From Cellulomonas palmilytica (lineage in GTDB: Bacteria; Actinomycetota; Actinomycetes; Actinomycetales; Cellulomonadaceae), in assembly GCF_021590045.1 (NCBI RefSeq), contig NZ_CP062221.1, positions 3,348,001 to 3,412,000 on the forward strand: a DNA stretch of 64,000 bases. Reading direction: 5' to 3'. The notes beneath the pieces are model-generated. The model saw only the letters and a list, made by a program, of their open reading frames with translations, made no database searches and was not told where the DNA came from. Each line of letters opens with the position of its first letter. Positions within the stretch are counted from its first letter, which is position 1. This document shows positions 24,668 to 32,579 of the stretch, in pieces. The position numbers and the translations under genes were made by a program.

Positions 24668-25501
24668 GTGCCGACCACACCCACGCGCCCGAGCAGCGGC
24701 CCCACCGGTGCCCCCAACCAGGCCCAGGACCATGCCCCGAACCATGACCCGACCCGTGCCCCGACCCGCGCCTCCGCAGGGCTGAGCCGCACGCTCGTCG
24801 TGCACGCCGTGCGGCACGGTGAGAGCGCGGGCAACGTCGCCGCGCGCGACGCCGACCGGCTCGGGCTCGAGCGCCTCGAGATCGAGCACCGCGACGCCGA
24901 CACCCCGCTGTCGCCGCTCGGTGCCGAGCAGGCCGCCGCACTGGGCGTCGCGCTGCGCGACCTCGACCCGGACGAGCGCCCCGTCGCCGTGTGGAGCTCG
25001 CCGTACGTGCGCGCCCGGCAGACCGCGCGGCTCGCGCTCGAGCGGGCCGGCCTCGACCTGCCCGTGCGCACCGACGACCGCCTGCGCGACCGCGAGCTCG
25101 GCGTGCTGGACCGGCTGACCCGGCTCGGCGTCGAGCGCCTCCACCCGGAGGAGGACGCCGCCCGCCGGCACCTCGGCAAGCTGTACCACCGGCCCGCCGG
25201 CGGCGAGTCGTGGCTCGACGTCGCGCTGCGCCTGCGGTCCTGGGTCGCGGACGTGCGCGACGAGACCGGTCCGCTGCTGGTCGTGACGCACGACGCGGTC
25301 GTCGTGCTGCTGCGCTACGTCCTGGAGCAGCTCGACGAGGACGGCGTCATGGAGCTCGTCCGCGAGCACGGCGTGCGCAACGCGTCGCTGACCACCCTCG
25401 TGCGGCGCGACGGCTCGTGGAGCGCGGCCCGCTTCGACGAGGTCGAGCACCTGCGGGACGTCGGCGCACCCGTCACGGACCACGCGGGAGAGGTGCGATG
25501 A
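24668..25501 (+). CDS. histidine phosphatase family protein
   Basis: A 277-residue branch 1 histidine phosphatase. The catalytic motif is AVRHGESAGN with nucleophile His50; Arg and Glu residues follow in SSPYVRARQTARLA and DRELG, and the second catalytic His is in VVTHDAVVVLL. The first 38 residues are a disordered Pro/Thr/Ala leader, unusual for the family; a later start would be conventional, but GAACGT at 24656-24661 lies six bases before the GTG and supports the long form. The stop overlaps the start of nnrD (ATGA), so the two are co-translated. Confidence 0.88.
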   Translation: MPTTPTRPSSGPTGAPNQAQDHAPNHDPTRAPTRASAGLSRTLVVHAVRHGESAGNVAARDADRLGLERLEIEHRDADTPLSPLGAEQAAALGVALRDLDPDERPVAVWSSPYVRARQTARLALERAGLDLPVRTDDRLRDRELGVLDRLTRLGVERLHPEEDAARRHLGKLYHRPAGGESWLDVALRLRSWVADVRDETGPLLVVTHDAVVVLLRYVLEQLDEDGVMELVREHGVRNASLTTLVRRDGSWSAARFDEVEHLRDVGAPVTDHAGEVR

Positions 25502-26367
25502 GCGCCCCGACGACGCCGATCGACGCCGCGCTGCTCGCACGCCTGCCGCTGCCCCCGGTGACCGGCGCGAAGGACGCGCGCGGCAGGGTCGTGGTCCTGG
25601 GCGGCGCCCGCCCGACCGTGGGGGCGGCGCTGCTCGCGGGGATCGCGACGCTGCGCGTGGGCGCCGGGCGGCTCACGCTCGTGGTCGACGAGGCCGCGGC
25701 CACGCCCGCCGCGGTCGCGGTGCTCGAGGCCGGCGTGCTGACGTGGTCCCAGGCACGGGGCTGCGACGACGAGGCGCTCGACGAGCTCGCGGGGGCGGAC
25801 GCGGTCCTCGTCGGACCCGGCCTCGCGGACCCCGAGCACTCGATGCGCCTGCTGCGCCAGGTGGTCGGGACGACCGAGCCGCACGTCCCGCTGCTGCTCG
25901 ACGCGTTCGCGCTGGGCGTCCTGGCCGACGCCGACGACCTCCAGGAGCACGTCCGCGGGCGCACGGTCCTGACCCCGAACGGAGCCGAGCTCGACCGCCT
26001 GCTCGGCGACGACCGTCCGTCCGACGAGCGCGAGGCCGCCGCGCGGCTGGCGTCCGAGCTCGACGCGGTCGTCGTCGCCGCGAGCGCCGTGGCGACCCCG
26101 GCGGGCGACGTCCTGGCGGGCGACGCGGCGACCCCCGGGCTCGGCACGTCCGGCAGCGGGGACGTGCTCGCGGGCGCGGTCGCGGGGCTGCTCGCCGCCG
26201 GGATGCCGCGCGTCGACGCGGCCGCGTGGGGCGTCGCGCTGCACACCGGCGCGGGCGCGCGGCTCTCGCACGAGTGCGGTGCGGTGGGCTACCTCGCGCG
26301 CGAGGTGGCGGACGCGCTGCCCGCCGTGCGGCAGCGGCTCGCGGCCGCCGCGCACGCCGCAGGCTGA
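25498..26367 (+). CDS. nnrD: ADP/ATP-dependent NAD(P)H-hydrate dehydratase
   Basis: A 289-residue YjeF C-terminal-domain (ribokinase-like) enzyme that dehydrates damaged NAD(P)H hydrate back to NAD(P)H. Features are KDARGRVVVLGGARPTVGAALLAGIATLRVGAGRLTL near the N-terminus, GADAVLVGPGL, LTPNGAELDRLL and the catalytic glycine-rich GTSGSGDVLAGAVAGLLA. In many bacteria this domain is fused after the NnrE epimerase; here only the dehydratase is present, so an epimerase must be elsewhere. It is translationally coupled to the histidine phosphatase. Confidence 0.93.
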   Translation: MSAPTTPIDAALLARLPLPPVTGAKDARGRVVVLGGARPTVGAALLAGIATLRVGAGRLTLVVDEAAATPAAVAVLEAGVLTWSQARGCDDEALDELAGADAVLVGPGLADPEHSMRLLRQVVGTTEPHVPLLLDAFALGVLADADDLQEHVRGRTVLTPNGAELDRLLGDDRPSDEREAAARLASELDAVVVAASAVATPAGDVLAGDAATPGLGTSGSGDVLAGAVAGLLAAGMPRVDAAAWGVALHTGAGARLSHECGAVGYLAREVADALPAVRQRLAAAAHAAG

Positions 26368-26389
26368 GCCGCAGGCTGAGCCTCGCGCG

Positions 26390-26725
26390 CTACCCGAGGT
26401 CGACGAGCCGGTCCACGCCCGCGATCTCGAGGACCGCGAGCGGCGCGCCCGACGCGCCACGCAGCCGCAGCCGCTCGGGGCGCAGGTACGGCGCGATCCC
26501 GACGACGAGACCGAGCACCGCGGAGTCGATGAACGTCGCCTCGGACAGGTCGATCTCCCGCACGCCCCGGCCCGCGAGCATCCGACCGACGCCCGCCTGG
26601 TCGACGCCGTGCCGGATGCAGAACCGGTCCACGGTGGAGAAGTCCACGTCGCCCGACACCCGCAGGATCGCCGGCACGCCCGGCTCCAGGTCGATCCGGC
26701 CCGGTGGCCGGGGTCGCACGCTCAT
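26390..26725 (-). CDS. STAS-domain anti-sigma factor antagonist
   Basis: A 111-residue single STAS domain. PAILRVSGDVDFSTVDRF and the phosphorylation loop EATFIDSAVLGLVVG, with Ser in the DSxxLG motif, match anti-anti-sigma factors of the SpoIIAA/RsbV type. Such proteins release a sigma factor from its anti-sigma when dephosphorylated. It lies 164 bases downstream of the SpoIIE-type phosphatase on the same strand, the expected upstream activator; no anti-sigma kinase is encoded in the window. GGAGG precedes the ATG. Confidence 0.88.
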   Translation of the reverse strand: MSVRPRPPGRIDLEPGVPAILRVSGDVDFSTVDRFCIRHGVDQAGVGRMLAGRGVREIDLSEATFIDSAVLGLVVGIAPYLRPERLRLRGASGAPLAVLEIAGVDRLVDLG

Positions 26726-26889
26726 GAGGTCCTCCGCGGTCCACGGGCTGCCTCCTCGCAGCCTCTGCCGGTAGCCACGTCCGGCACCGGGCGCCGGTGT
26801 GCGCGGGCCCCCCGCATCGGGCGGGAGGTCCCAGGGAAACCGTCACACGCCACGGCCCCGCGCGCATCCCCGCGCCGGCCCTGGCCCGC

Positions 26890-29061
26890 CTAGCCGGCGA
26901 GCGGGCGGAGCTGGACCGCGAGGACCGCGATGTCGTCGTCCGGCGGGCCCGCCGTCATACGGCCCAGCAGGTCGTCGACGAGCCGCTCGAGGTCGAGCGC
27001 CCCCGCCGGTCCGGACGTGCGCGCGAGCGACACCAGGCGCGTGACCTCGTCGACGAGCCGCGTGAGCCCCCGGCGCAGGTGCTCGCCTCGGCGCTCGACG
27101 AGCCCGTCGGTGTACAGCAGCAGGGTCGTGCCTCGGGGCACGCTCGTCGTCCGGTCGGTCCGCGTCGTGCCGGGATCCAGCCCCAGGACGAGCTCGGCGC
27201 GCTCGGCCTCGAGCAGGGACACCGAGCCGTCGGGGCGCACGAGGATCGGCGGCAGGTGGCCGGCGTTGGTCCACCGCACCGTGGTGAGCCCGGGGTCCTC
27301 GTCGGACGTCTCGAACCGGGCGACGACCGCGGTGGCCATGGCGTCGATACGCAGCGCCGAACTCGCCGACTCCAGCGCGGTGAGCACCTCGGCAGGGGTG
27401 CCGCTCGTGGTGTGCGCGATGCCTCGCAGCAGCGTGCGCAGCTGGCTCATGGCCGCAGCGGCGGGAGTGTCGTGACCCATGACGTCGCCGATCGCGACGA
27501 CCGTGTGCCCCGAGGGCTGCACGAACGCGTCGTACCAGTCCCCGCCGACCTGCGCGGCCTCCGCCGCGGCGACGTAGCGCACGACGACGTCGAGGTCCTC
27601 GCTCTGCGCGGGCGCGGACAGCAGCGAGCGTTGCAGCGCGACCGCGATCTCCCGCTGACGCTCGTACAGGCGCGCGTTCTCGAGCGCGAGACCGGCCCGG
27701 TCCGCGAGCTGGACGAGCAGCGCGAGGTCCTCGGTGCCGAGGTCGGGCCAGCCTTCGTCGAGGAAGATCGTGATCGCACCCACGGTCCGCCCGCGGGAGC
27801 GCATCGGGACCGCGTACGCGGTGCGCGGGGCGAGGTCGCGCAGCACGTCACGCGCGCCGCCCGTCAGCACGCGGGTGATGGACTCGGTCGCGTCCGGCAC
27901 GACGACGGGCTCGCCCGTGCGCAGCGTGCGGAACAGGTAGGCGTCGGGCGCCAGGGAGTCGATGCGCAGCGACGCGTACCGCGTGACCGTGGCGCGGCGC
28001 GTCGGGTCCTCGTGCCACGCGGCGATGTCGCGCAGGTGCCGCTGGTCCTCGGACATCGTCACGAGGCACCAGGACCCGAACGTCGGCACGAGGTGCCGCG
28101 CCAGGCGGCGGACCGCCTCCTCGGTCTCGAGCGTCGAGCTGAGGTGGTCGCCGACCTCCGACAGCAGCGCGAGGCGTCGCGACGACGCCTGCTCGAGCTC
28201 GCGTGCCGCGCGCGCCTCGTCGAGCGCGTGCCGCCGCTCGGAGATGTCGTCGAAGTACACCGACAGCCCGTCGGGGCCGGGCCACGCCCGGACCTCGTAC
28301 CAGAGGTCGGGGTCGCGCGACGAGCGGACCTCGAACATGCGCGGGTGGCCGTCCCGCACCGCCCCGCGGTAGCTGTCCTCGACCTCGGTCCCGACGACGA
28401 ACGGGAACAGCTCCCACAGGGTGCCGCCGACCAGCTCGTCGCGCGGGAACCCGAGCATGCGCTCGCCGGAGGAGTTGACGTACCGGAACCGCCACTCGTC
28501 GTCGAGCAGGAAGAACGCGCCCGGCATGGTCTCGAGCACGCGGTCCATGCGTGCCTCGGCGTCGCGCTCGCTCGTCGTGTCGTACGCCGCCCCGAGCAGT
28601 CGCGTCGCCCGCCCGTCGGGGCCCGCGAGCGCGACGCCGCGTGCCTTGACCCAACGCACCGCGCCGTCGCCGCGCAGCACGCGGTACTCGGCCTCGTACT
28701 GCCCGCAGGTCTCCAGCGCCGCCTCGAGCGCCTCGGCGACGCGCGCGTGGTCGTCGGCGACGACGTGCTCGTAGAACGCCTCGATCGCGCCGCTGAACTG
28801 CGCGCGGTCCAGGCCGAACACGGCCAGGAGCTGGTCGTCCCAGTCGAGCCGGCCCGTGCGCAGGTCCCAGTCGAAGCTGCCGACCCCGCCGGCGGTCACC
28901 GCGAGCTGCCACCGCAGGCGGTCGGCCTCGTACTGCTGGGTGAGAGCCGCGAGCGCCCGCTCGACCTGGGCTCCTCGGCCGACGGCCCCGATGCTGCCGG
29001 TCACGTCGTCGGATGCGGCCGGTTCGGAGCCGACCAGGTCGGGGTCGAGCCTGTCCGTCAT
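26890..29061 (-). CDS. PAS-PAS-GAF-SpoIIE protein phosphatase
   Basis: A 723-residue soluble sensor phosphatase. Two PAS domains (about 50-170 and 175-290; FDWDLRTGRLDWDDQLLAVFGL and ETMPGAFFLLDDEWRFRYVN) are followed by a GAF domain (about 310-470) and a SpoIIE/RsbU-type PP2C domain (about 495-720). The latter has the metal-binding motifs GGDWYDAF, GDVMGHDTPAAAAM, TNAGHLPPIL and DDDIAVL. It should dephosphorylate a STAS-domain protein in response to a cytoplasmic signal; the STAS gene immediately downstream is the natural substrate. GGAAGG precedes the ATG. The frame is open further upstream but that portion is low-complexity and overlaps the epimerase remnant. Confidence 0.92.
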   Translation of the reverse strand: MTDRLDPDLVGSEPAASDDVTGSIGAVGRGAQVERALAALTQQYEADRLRWQLAVTAGGVGSFDWDLRTGRLDWDDQLLAVFGLDRAQFSGAIEAFYEHVVADDHARVAEALEAALETCGQYEAEYRVLRGDGAVRWVKARGVALAGPDGRATRLLGAAYDTTSERDAEARMDRVLETMPGAFFLLDDEWRFRYVNSSGERMLGFPRDELVGGTLWELFPFVVGTEVEDSYRGAVRDGHPRMFEVRSSRDPDLWYEVRAWPGPDGLSVYFDDISERRHALDEARAARELEQASSRRLALLSEVGDHLSSTLETEEAVRRLARHLVPTFGSWCLVTMSEDQRHLRDIAAWHEDPTRRATVTRYASLRIDSLAPDAYLFRTLRTGEPVVVPDATESITRVLTGGARDVLRDLAPRTAYAVPMRSRGRTVGAITIFLDEGWPDLGTEDLALLVQLADRAGLALENARLYERQREIAVALQRSLLSAPAQSEDLDVVVRYVAAAEAAQVGGDWYDAFVQPSGHTVVAIGDVMGHDTPAAAAMSQLRTLLRGIAHTTSGTPAEVLTALESASSALRIDAMATAVVARFETSDEDPGLTTVRWTNAGHLPPILVRPDGSVSLLEAERAELVLGLDPGTTRTDRTTSVPRGTTLLLYTDGLVERRGEHLRRGLTRLVDEVTRLVSLARTSGPAGALDLERLVDDLLGRMTAGPPDDDIAVLAVQLRPLAG

Positions 29062-29282
29062 CGCGAGCCTTCCGCCGACGTGCGCCGTCGCGGGCAGGAT
29101 ACGGCTGACCGCCCCGCCTTCGCGGAAAGCGTCGCAGGCCACCTCGCACGCGGCCCGAAAGTGGGCCGCCTCCCCGACCGTACGGGGCCGCTGCCCGAGG
29201 AGCAAGCGACGAGCGTGCCCGCCGAGATGCGCCGGGCACCGGGCGCCTCGATAGTGGGACCTCCACCGACGCCCGGGAGCCG

Positions 29283-29617
29283 CCGATCGTCGTCGTCGCG
29301 TCGTCCGTCGGCGCGTACGCGGGCGTGGTCGACGACGAGTGCGCGCACGCCGCGTCGTCCACCTGCCCGCCCGGGCCGTGCGCGCCGCGCAGGCCGCCGC
29401 CTGGCGCGCTCGGCTCGTCGCGGTCGGCCCGGGCTGGCTCGACATGGCGCTCGAGGCGCCGCTGCTCGACACCGGCCGCGCGAGGGCCGAGCTCGGCTGG
29501 CGGCCCGTGCACCAGCCCGCCGCGACGCTCGCGGAGCTGCTCGACGGGCTCGCGAGCGGCACGGGGACGCCCAGCCCGCCGCTGCACGCGCGCCGGTCGC
29601 TGCTCGCACACCGCTGA
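29283..29617 (+). pseudogene. remnant of an NAD-dependent epimerase/dehydratase
   Basis: Two short pieces of an extended-SDR epimerase lie side by side in different frames. The first (from 29286) reads IVVVASSVGAYAGVVDDE, the strand with the catalytic-Ser region (ASSVGAY). The second (from about 29339 to 29617) reads AAWRARLVAVGPGWLDMALE and then APLLDTGRARAELGWRPVHQ, the conserved C-terminal DTxRAxxELGW motif, followed by ATLAELLDGL. The N-terminal NAD-binding glycine loop and the YxxxK segment are missing. This is best explained as a decayed gene with a large internal deletion and loss of its 5' end. Confidence 0.75.
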
Positions 29618-29641
29618 GGCGGGCGCGCGCTCGTCGGACCG

Positions 29642-30562
29642 TCAGGCCTGAGCGAGCTCGAAGAACGGCGGTGCGTCGGTGAGCTGCGCCGGGCGGACGA
29701 ACGCGAGGCCGCCACGGTCGAACGCGTCGAACCACTCGCCCCACGTCGCGGGGACCGCGCCGTGACCGCTCGGCCCGCTCGGGAAGATCACCGCCGGGAC
29801 CGGCGGCTCGTGGCGCCCCAGCGGCGGGACCAGCGCGGGCCGCCCGCCCTGCGCCTCGACCCACGTTCGGATCTCGGCGTGGTCGGTCGTCGTGCGCTTC
29901 GCCGCGTCCATGGGGACGCCCTCGAACGTCTCCGCTGTCGGCTCGTGGGAGGGGGTGCGGCGCACGCCCGTAGCGACCCGGGCGACGGTCCTGCCCAGCG
30001 GGTCGTCGTGCGGTGCACCGCGGACGAGGGCCAGGTGGCCGCCGAGGTAGCCCCCGACCCCGAGGAACGTGCCACCCGCGAGACCGGCGAGGACCCCCGC
30101 GGCACGCCGCCCGCGGCGGCGCAGCACCCATGACGTCGTGTAGCACGCGAGCGCGGCGAGGTTCGCGACGCCGTGCACCACGCCGACGCGCCGCACCGCC
30201 GGGTCGCTGCGCTCGCTCGTGCCCCAGTCCGCGAGCCCGGTGAGCGCCGTCGGTGCCGCGGCGAGCACCCCCAGGCCGACGAGACGGTCCGCGGCGCGGC
30301 GGCCCGCGACGGGCGCGAGCAGGTCGAGCGTGCTCGCCGAGACCCACAGCCCGATCGGGACGTCGGTGAGCGGCGGGTGCGCGGCGTGCCCGGCGGGGAC
30401 GCCGCGCAGCACGTCGGACAGCGCACGCGGCCGCAGCACCGCGCGCGCGACGGCCCGCACGAGCACCGCGGGTCCGTCGAGCGCCGACGACTCCTCGACC
30501 TTCGTCACGGCGCCGCGCGCCGCCCGCCCGGAGCGGTGCAGCACCTCGTCGCCGTCACCCAT
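29642..30562 (-). CDS. DUF2231 membrane protein fused to a small C-terminal domain
   Basis: A 306-residue protein. Residues about 50-200 are a DUF2231 membrane module (GHAAHPPLTDVPIGLWVSASTLDLL, then GLADWG and a conserved GxxHGxxN region, four hydrophobic helices). Residues about 225-306 form a soluble domain beginning TTTDHAEIRTWVEAQGGRPAL and ending FVRPAQLTDAPPFFEL; in many bacteria a TTDHxEIRxWxExRGGxPA protein occurs alone, so this is a domain fusion. Function is unknown for both parts. GAGGAGG precedes the ATG. Confidence 0.8.
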   Translation of the reverse strand: MGDGDEVLHRSGRAARGAVTKVEESSALDGPAVLVRAVARAVLRPRALSDVLRGVPAGHAAHPPLTDVPIGLWVSASTLDLLAPVAGRRAADRLVGLGVLAAAPTALTGLADWGTSERSDPAVRRVGVVHGVANLAALACYTTSWVLRRRGRRAAGVLAGLAGGTFLGVGGYLGGHLALVRGAPHDDPLGRTVARVATGVRRTPSHEPTAETFEGVPMDAAKRTTTDHAEIRTWVEAQGGRPALVPPLGRHEPPVPAVIFPSGPSGHGAVPATWGEWFDAFDRGGLAFVRPAQLTDAPPFFELAQA

Positions 30563-31184
30563 GGGCACCTCCTCGCCGTCGGCCTCCGCCCATCCTGCGG
30601 GGTGCCACCGGCGTCCGCACCTGCAGGGCGGGTCAGCCCTCGATGCCGGTCGACCCGTGGGACTCCGCCGCGGGCTCGGACTCGGGCGACCCGCGTTCGC
30701 GCAGGTGGATCGACAGCACGGCAGGAACTCCGACTGCCCGTTCTCGGAGACGTCGGCCGCGGACGACGACGCGCCCGGCTCGAGGTGCGCCCGCGGCCGG
30801 GGCGTCCTATGGTCGGACTGCCGACCGGTCGAGGCGTCATGTCCCGACCGGCCGCTCGCAGGTCCGGGCACGCGACGAGGCGTGCGGGGGCAGGACGCGA
30901 AGGGGTGAACGAGCATGCGTGTCGTCCGCGCGGCCGACACCTAGGGCCGCGGCGCCAGGCCGTGACGTGAGTCGCGGCGACCTGAGACCCGCGTCGCGAG
31001 CGAGAGGCGAGAGCCCCGCCCAGCCGCCCCGGACGCCCTGTGCGGGCGAGCGAGCCGGCCGCGAGCGGGTCTCTTCCTGTGTGCCGACGACTGCGCCCCG
31101 AGCGACGACGAACGCTCGACGTGCCGTTCGCGAGGACGTCTGCCTAGCGTGGAGAGACCCCCACCGACCCCCGAGGGAGCCACG
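30563..31184. other. 622-base intergenic region
   Basis: No convincing protein gene is seen. Open frames are arginine/serine-rich and without good starts. A nine-codon open frame at 30915-30944 follows a weak GGGG sequence but has no feature to call it a leader peptide. The right end carries the promoter region of the short-chain dehydrogenase, with TAGCGT at 31145-31150. Confidence 0.5.
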
Positions 31185-32048
31185 ATGAGCGACGAGAACG
31201 CCGTCCGACCCGCCCAGCAGCAGGAGCCCCCGGGCCTGACCGGACCCATGGAGCCTCAGCCCGACCACGGCGAGCACAGCTACACGGGGCACGGGCTGCT
31301 CACCGGCCGACGCGCGCTCGTCACGGGCGGCGACTCCGGGATCGGCCGGGCGGTGGCGATCGCCTTCGCGCGCGAGGGGGCCGACGTCGCGATCGGGTAC
31401 CTGGAGGAGGAGCGCGAGGACGCCGAGGAGACCGCGCGCTGGGTGCGCGAGGCGGGGCGCACGTGCGTGCTCGCGCCGGGCGACCTGCGCGACGAGCAGA
31501 CCGCGCGCGGCGTCGTGCGGACCGCCGTCGACGGGCTCGGCGGGCTCGACGTGCTGGTCAACAACGCGGGCTACCAGATGGCGCGCCGCGAGTCGTTCGA
31601 CGACGTGACGACGGACGACCTGGACCGGGTCATGAAGACCAACCTGTACGCGCTGTTCTGGGTCACGCAGGAGGCGCTCGCGCACCTGGGCGAGGGCTCC
31701 GCGATCGTCAACTGCGCGTCGATCCAGGCGTACCAGCCGTCGCAGTCGCTCGTGGACTACGCCTCGACGAAGGCCGCGATCAACAACATCACCGTGAACC
31801 TGGCCGCCGAGCTCGGCGAGCGCGGCATCCGCGTCAACGCCGTGGCGCCGGGCCCGATCTGGACGCCGCTGCAGCCCGCGACGCAGCCGCCCGAGAAGGT
31901 CGAGGTGTTCGGTCAGGACACGCCGCTCGGCCGCGCCGGTGAGCCCGCCGAGGTCGCGCACGCGTTCGTGTTCCTCGCGTCGTCGACGACGGCGTCGTAC
32001 GTGTCGGGGACGGTGCTCGGCGTCACGGGCGGCAAGCCGGTGTTCTGA
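31185..32048 (+). CDS. short-chain dehydrogenase/reductase
   Basis: A 287-residue classical SDR of the stress-related YghA/YhdF group. The NAD(P) loop is ALVTGGDSGIGRAVA (about residues 46-60); NNAG, the catalytic Ser in NCASIQAY and the YASTK catalytic motif follow, with the late WTPLQPATQPPEKVEVFGQDTPLGRAGEP loop typical of this subgroup. The N-terminal 40-residue extension with PPGLTGPMEPQPDHGE is also characteristic. Substrate is unknown. GAGGGAG precedes the ATG; TAGCGT at 31145 is a likely -10 with a 30-base leader. Confidence 0.93.
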   Translation: MSDENAVRPAQQQEPPGLTGPMEPQPDHGEHSYTGHGLLTGRRALVTGGDSGIGRAVAIAFAREGADVAIGYLEEEREDAEETARWVREAGRTCVLAPGDLRDEQTARGVVRTAVDGLGGLDVLVNNAGYQMARRESFDDVTTDDLDRVMKTNLYALFWVTQEALAHLGEGSAIVNCASIQAYQPSQSLVDYASTKAAINNITVNLAAELGERGIRVNAVAPGPIWTPLQPATQPPEKVEVFGQDTPLGRAGEPAEVAHAFVFLASSTTASYVSGTVLGVTGGKPVF

Positions 32049-32114
32049 CGGGCGCACCCGGGCGGCGCCGCCGCTCGCCGTGCGGGCCGCCCGGGACGGG
32101 TCCACGATCGCTGG

Positions 32115-32579
32115 ATGACCACGCGCCGCTCCCCCGGGCGCGCCGCCGCAGCGCTCGCGTGCTCGCTGCTCGTCGGCGGCTGCGCGTACGGTCCCTCGTC
32201 GGCCGACACCTCCGCGGTGCTCACGATGACCGCCGCGCTCGACGAGGCGACGTCGGCCGTCGAGGTCGGCCTGCTCGTCGTCGACCTCGTCGCACGGGAC
32301 CGCACGACGACGCCCGTCGCGGACGGCACGCTGCGCGACGCGCTCGAGGAGGTCGGCTCCGCGCACCGTTCGCTGGCCGACGCGCTGCCCCCGCTCGACC
32401 GGCAGGACTCCCGCGCCCGCGCCCTCGACGCCGTCGCGTCCGCGACGACCGCGCTCGCCACGGCACGCGCGTGGGTCGACGACCTGTCGGCGGGCTCGGC
32501 ACGGGACGTGGCGGCCGCGCTCACCGACGCCGGCGACGCGATCGACGCCGTCACCACCGACCTCGAGGCGGGCGCGTGA
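32115..32579 (+). CDS. small lipoprotein of unknown function
   Basis: A 154-residue predicted lipoprotein with a basic N-terminus, hydrophobic core and lipobox LVGGC (Cys at residue 23). The mature part is helical and alanine-rich with no recognised family. Its stop overlaps the GTG of the Nramp-like gene (GTGA), so it is the first gene of a four-gene operon and may assist metal capture or sensing at the cell surface, though this is inference. CACGAT at 32103-32108 lies six bases before the ATG, a leaderless start. Confidence 0.72.
   Translation: MTTRRSPGRAAAALACSLLVGGCAYGPSSADTSAVLTMTAALDEATSAVEVGLLVVDLVARDRTTTPVADGTLRDALEEVGSAHRSLADALPPLDRQDSRARALDAVASATTALATARAWVDDLSAGSARDVAAALTDAGDAIDAVTTDLEAGA

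Noticed and set aside
30915-30944. Nine-codon open frame as a possible leader peptide
   Set aside because: No regulatory codon run, no following terminator/antiterminator pair and the next gene is over 200 bases away.
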